Source: an uncultured Collinsella sp. (GTDB lineage Bacteria > Actinomycetota > Coriobacteriia > Coriobacteriales > Coriobacteriaceae). From it: a DNA stretch of 8,286 nucleotides. This document shows positions 5,194-8,286 of the stretch, piece by piece. The stretch covers positions 1 through 8,286 of the forward strand of contig CAUDYH010000045.1 in assembly GCA_958453575.1 (NCBI GenBank), written 5' to 3'. How positions within the stretch are numbered: the stretch's first letter is position 1; each line of letters begins with the position of its first letter. The notes below the pieces were generated by a model. It saw only the letters and a program-made list of their open reading frames with translations, was not told the origin of the DNA and did not search any database. The position numbers were made by a program, and so were the translations under genes.

Positions 5194-7375
5194 AGAACCA
5201 GAGGAAGTCACTGCGGGTGACGGTGGCGCCGATGGCGAAGGGCATGCAGGCGATGACCGGATACAGGTAGCGCATGTAGGTCGAGCCGTTGCACGGACCA
5301 ATCAGGCATACGGCGAGCACGCCCAACAGCGGCACCCAGATCGCCAGCGCACGCCATGAATGACGACGCAGCAGGTAGACCACCACGGCGATCATAATCC
5401 ACACATAGGTGGCCGAGCTCATGGTGAGCGAAATAAACGGGATGCGCTGCACCGCCACACGGTACAGATTGATCAGGTGGTCGCACCAGCGCACCACGTT
5501 GCTGTCAACCGGATGGAAGTCGAAGTACTTGAGGTTGTCGGGACGCGCCATGATCTCGGCACTACGCGCCGTGCTGTAGACCCAGGCATCGCGCGCGCTC
5601 GGATAAAAGTAGCCGTAATAGTTATTGATGAGCGCCGAGATATAGCACTCGGGATCCTTTTTGAACATCTGCGCCCAGACCTCAAAATAGGCCTTGATGT
5701 CCTCCTGCGAGGCGTACTCGTTAAAGCAGTTCTTGACGGCATCGGACTTGTCAGGGTTGTAGCGGCGGCCCAGGTTCTCGTACTTGAGCACGCGATCGAT
5801 CACGACGCGCTCCTCGTCGGTCACCAAACCGTCGCAGGGCGCCTCCACGATGGTGCCGTCCTCCTTTACCGTGGGGTTGACACCCGAGTTGAGGCCATCG
5901 TGCTTTTGAACGAAACGAGCCGTCTGCTGGAACGGAATCGAGAGAATTTCGCGCTTGGAGCCGGGCGTGATGTCGTGCGCCGGCATAAAGACCTTGGTGA
6001 AGTACATATTAGAGGCAAGGCAGAGCGCGAGCACCGCGAGGACGCCAACCCAGCGGAATCGCGGCGTGACGCATGAGACCGCGGTGCCCGTCTGCTTAGC
6101 CGCACGACGAGCGACATGTACATCCCATGCGCAAAACGCCGCCGCGATCATACACGCCGCCAGCGGAAACACCAGGCCTCCATTGCGCAAAAACGTGGAA
6201 CCCATGGCAGCAAGCGCAAACAACAGCCAGTCATGGCGCGCAAAGAGCACGGGGGCCTTCTCGCCCGCACGCTCGGCATTGGCATCGCGACGGGGCAGGC
6301 CGCAGGCCACGAGCTTCACGGTCTGCACCAACAGCACCAAAAACGCGTCGACAAAGAGCACATCTTTGGTAAGCAGGGCCGCGTAGTTGGAGAACATGGG
6401 CATAAACACAAAGAACAGCAAGATCACGCCGCGGACCGGCAGGCTCACGCCCAGTTTGCGCAGCGACGAGACGGAATAGGCCATGCAGGCGGCCGTAATG
6501 ACGAACTGAGCGCAGGTGTAGATGGCAAGCCCCGCATTGGCGCTGTTAAAGACCGAAAGCCCCAGCTGCACGCACGAGCCGATGATAGCCGTGTGCACGA
6601 CCGGGTGATGCCCGTTGAGCAGGACATTGGGGTTGAGTAGGCGCAGGTAGTCGCTCGTGCCGTTGGGATAGTTGAACCACTGGCGAATCTGCGCGCCCGT
6701 ATCTCCCATAAAAAGGCCGGGCAGCGAAGCGATGAGCGTGGGCGCCCAGGCGATCATAAGCACCAGGAAGGGCCCGGCAAAGGGATGGACCGAGAGCACG
6801 GCGTGAGCCACACGCCATACGCGGCCAAAGTGCGCTTCGGAAAACGGAATGCGCCGAGAGCTCAGCCAATCTAGACACTCAAAAGCCAGGTAGAAGGCAA
6901 CGACCGCCAAGAGCATCCAGCCCGCACCGCCTATCCAGGCGCAGATGATGCGAGCCTTGTCGCCGAGTACGATCTCGGCAGAATCGGTGAGGTCGTAGCT
7001 GCGGCCAAACACCATGCAGACGGCAAAGAACAGCGACGGAAGGATCACCGAAGGACGCCAAGCATCGCCGCGGCCAAAGAATACGTAGCGAAACGGCAGC
7101 GTGAGCAGGCAGGCGAGCGCAAGCAGCATGACCGCGTCGGTATGGCCGGCAAACGAGAGGAGCACCTCGTAGCACACGTACAGCATGCCCGAGGCTTTGG
7201 GGTCAATCGCCAAGACTGCGTTGCTCGAGACCGGCGCGGGATCGATGGAAAACGCCGTGGTCGCCAACAGCGCGAGCAGAAATGCGATGAGCGTCTGCTT
7301 GGCGGGGTAACGCTTAAACCAGACGATGCGGGCAGCGTCGCGCGCAGCCGTTGTGGAGAGGTCGGAATCCTTCAC
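5192..7375 (-). CDS. Large polytopic membrane protein, DUF6020-like (GT-C glycosyltransferase-like)
   Basis: 727 residues from a GTG; the ribosome site is weak (AAAGG 11 bases upstream) and no better in-frame start is nearby. I count about 13 hydrophobic segments (near 28-44, 64-76, 81-100, 109-124, 142-165, 200-222, 258-300, 315-335, 338-357, 383-416, 442-458, then 654-669, 677-693, 701-718). A hydrophilic region of about 185 residues (460-645) with many Asp, Glu, Lys and aromatic residues lies before the last three, probably outside the cell. Recurrent-looking motifs are MGDTGAQIRQWF (223-234), NGHHPVVHT (254-262), LTKDVLF (335-341), FLRNGG (395-400) and YMRYLYP (700-706). The early loop acid (Asp225) and HHP are the kind of residues seen in DUF6020 and other GT-C-type lipid-sugar transferases, so a role in cell-surface glycan transfer is plausible; donor and acceptor are unknown. 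It lies downstream of lgt but is separated by two palindromes, and a third sits at its stop codon. Confidence 0.82.
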   Translation of the reverse strand: MKDSDLSTTAARDAARIVWFKRYPAKQTLIAFLLALLATTAFSIDPAPVSSNAVLAIDPKASGMLYVCYEVLLSFAGHTDAVMLLALACLLTLPFRYVFFGRGDAWRPSVILPSLFFAVCMVFGRSYDLTDSAEIVLGDKARIICAWIGGAGWMLLAVVAFYLAFECLDWLSSRRIPFSEAHFGRVWRVAHAVLSVHPFAGPFLVLMIAWAPTLIASLPGLFMGDTGAQIRQWFNYPNGTSDYLRLLNPNVLLNGHHPVVHTAIIGSCVQLGLSVFNSANAGLAIYTCAQFVITAACMAYSVSSLRKLGVSLPVRGVILLFFVFMPMFSNYAALLTKDVLFVDAFLVLLVQTVKLVACGLPRRDANAERAGEKAPVLFARHDWLLFALAAMGSTFLRNGGLVFPLAACMIAAAFCAWDVHVARRAAKQTGTAVSCVTPRFRWVGVLAVLALCLASNMYFTKVFMPAHDITPGSKREILSIPFQQTARFVQKHDGLNSGVNPTVKEDGTIVEAPCDGLVTDEERVVIDRVLKYENLGRRYNPDKSDAVKNCFNEYASQEDIKAYFEVWAQMFKKDPECYISALINNYYGYFYPSARDAWVYSTARSAEIMARPDNLKYFDFHPVDSNVVRWCDHLINLYRVAVQRIPFISLTMSSATYVWIMIAVVVYLLRRHSWRALAIWVPLLGVLAVCLIGPCNGSTYMRYLYPVIACMPFAIGATVTRSDFLWF

Positions 7376-7396
7376 AGTCCAAAGAGCCTTTCTAGA

Positions 7397-7451
7397 AACC
7401 TGCCAAAAAGGGACAGGTTTATTTTGGCAGGTTTTATCTGGGAAAACGTTA
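7397..7451 (+). repeat. REP-like element, copy 2 (inverted relative to copy 1)
   Basis: On the plus strand it starts AACCTGCCAAAAAGGGACAG and differs from copy 1 at only three of 55 positions. Unlike copy 1, its arms are perfect: AAACCTGCCAAAA (7396-7408) and TTTTGGCAGGTTT (7422-7434) around a 13-base loop. A nested pair AACCTG (7397-7402)/CAGGTT (7414-7419) gives an alternative fold. It lies 22 bases before the GTG of the 727-residue gene, so it would be part of that gene's leader if transcription comes from further upstream. Confidence 0.85.
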
Positions 7452-7474
7452 CGGTTCTGTCATCGTTGCCCAGC

Positions 7475-7513
7475 AAACCACCACAAAGGTGCCTGTCCCC
7501 TTTGTGGTGGTTT
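7475..7513 (-). terminator. Perfect 15-bp palindrome after lgt (REP-like; possible terminator)
   Basis: AAACCACCACAAAGG (7475-7489) and CCTTTGTGGTGGTTT (7499-7513) are perfect inverted repeats around a 9-base loop. In the mRNA sense the loop reads GGACAGGCA, and with the preceding arm bases gives GGGGACAGG, the core also found in the other palindromes here. It starts 6 bases after the lgt stop. Only TTT follows inside the arm, then GCTGG, so it is a strong hairpin with a weak U-run: it may protect the 3' end or only partly stop transcription. Confidence 0.65.
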
Positions 7514-7519
7514 TGGTGA

Positions 7520-8286
7520 TTAGGCGTCCAGGTAGATGCGCTGGGGACGGTTGCGGTGTCGGGCGAAGATGATGAGCGCCAGGCCGGCGATTACGAGCGG
7601 CAAACTCAGCAGCTGACCCATGGTGATGACGCCGCCCAGCAGATAGCCCAGCTGGGCATCGGGCACGCGCACGAACTCGACGAGAAAGCGGACGATGCCG
7701 TACCCCATCACGAACACGCCCATAAACGTACCCTGGGGCAGCAGTGGCTTTTTGCGGCTGAGCACCTGCAAAAAACAGAAGAGCACGACGCCCTCAAGAA
7801 ACGCCTCATAGAGCTGGGAGGGATGGCGCGGCATATCGCCCGCGGTGCCGCCAAAGACCACACCCCAAGGCAGATCGGTCGGCTTACCCCACAGCTCGCC
7901 GTTGACGAAATTGGCACAACGGCCCAGGCACAGGGCCAGCGGGGCGCCGATCACGGCAAGGTCGGCGACGGTCCAGGCGTCGAGCTTATACATGCGGCAC
8001 ACGATGATGCCGCCCAAGATGCCGCCCACCAGGCCGCCGTGGAAGCTCATGCCGCCCTCGTTAGTGGCAAAGATCTCGAGCGGGTGCGTCCAGTAGTAGC
8101 CATCACCGTAAAAGACGACGTAGAACAGGCGCGCACCGATGATGAGGCCAAAGACCGCGCCGACCACGACGCTCGTCAGGTCATCGATCGTAATGTCGAA
8201 GCCCCAACGACGCTGCGTGCGGTACATAACGACCGCCGTGAGCAGGGCGCCGACCACGTAGGCCAGGCCGTACCAGTAGATAGTGA
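7520..8286 (-). CDS. lgt: Prolipoprotein diacylglyceryl transferase Lgt (N-terminus beyond window)
   Basis: 254 residues are visible, open at the right edge. The frame reads TIYWYGLAYVVGALL before an internal GTG at 8257; this matches the family's early 'IxWYGLxYxxG' block, so the true start lies just outside the window and 8257 is not it. Hallmarks: GGMSFHGGLVGG (77-88, with the conserved His of the 'FHGG' loop), the Lgt signature GRCANFVNGELWG (121-133, including the essential Arg and Asn), HPSQLYEA (154-161), and RFLVEFVRVPDAQLG (199-213, with the second essential Arg). Seven hydrophobic segments are expected; most are visible. Lgt moves diacylglycerol from phosphatidylglycerol to the lipobox cysteine of prolipoproteins at the outer face of the cytoplasmic membrane, the first step of lipoprotein maturation. 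A strong palindrome follows its stop. Confidence 0.97.
   Translation of the reverse strand, partial: TIYWYGLAYVVGALLTAVVMYRTQRRWGFDITIDDLTSVVVGAVFGLIIGARLFYVVFYGDGYYWTHPLEIFATNEGGMSFHGGLVGGILGGIIVCRMYKLDAWTVADLAVIGAPLALCLGRCANFVNGELWGKPTDLPWGVVFGGTAGDMPRHPSQLYEAFLEGVVLFCFLQVLSRKKPLLPQGTFMGVFVMGYGIVRFLVEFVRVPDAQLGYLLGGVITMGQLLSLPLVIAGLALIIFARHRNRPQRIYLDA

Noticed and set aside
1..8286. CRISPR array, defence system, prophage or insertion sequence
   Set aside because: No regularly spaced repeats, no transposase or integrase, and all genes are ordinary chromosomal types; the dispersed palindromes are the only mobile-like signal.

Overview
The window is an 8.3 kb piece of bacterial chromosome of moderately high GC. 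All eight genes I can support lie on the minus strand, so the reading order below runs from high to low coordinates. The gene set fits a Coriobacteriia-type actinobacterium such as Collinsella: lgt, a large GT-C-like membrane protein, yebC, an amaP-DUF2273-Asp23 module, a YitT/DUF2179 protein and a zinc-ribbon membrane protein. The taxonomic call is an inference from gene content, GC and intergenic repeat style, not from a marker gene.

Layout in transcription order. (1) 8286-7520: lgt, prolipoprotein diacylglyceryl transferase, missing only its N-terminus at the window edge. (2) 7519-7376: a 144-bp spacer almost filled by two REP-like palindromes. (3) 7375-5192: a 727-residue polytopic protein of DUF6020 / GT-C-like type. 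(4) 5191-5025: a spacer starting with a third palindrome at the stop codon, then an AT-rich possible promoter. (5) 5024-4218: yebC. (6) 4217-4052: a terminator whose T-tract overlaps a perfect TATAAT. (7) 4051-2576: amaP, a DUF2273 protein and an Asp23/Gls24 protein, a compact envelope-stress-type operon. (8) 2575-2370: a second copy of the REP-like element, a GC-rich hairpin and a possible promoter. (9) 2369-1347: a YitT-family protein. (10) 1196 to the left edge: a zinc-ribbon, multi-TM protein with a Pro/Glu-rich tail, cut by the window.

Most of the gene products are membrane or membrane-attached: Lgt lipidates lipoproteins, AmaP and DUF2273 probably tether Asp23 at the membrane, and the 727-residue, YitT and zinc-ribbon proteins are integral. 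YebC is the one clear cytosolic translation/regulation protein.

The most unusual structure is between the genes. Three different stop codons (lgt, the 727-residue gene, asp23-like) are followed within 0-13 bases by palindromes with different stems but a common core GGG(G)[A/T]CAGG in the mRNA sense. A 55-bp version occurs twice, inverted, 4.8 kb apart, at 52/55 identity. No transposase is visible. These look like dispersed REP-type elements that may now act as 3'-end hairpins. I found no tRNA, rRNA, CRISPR array, insertion sequence or defence system.
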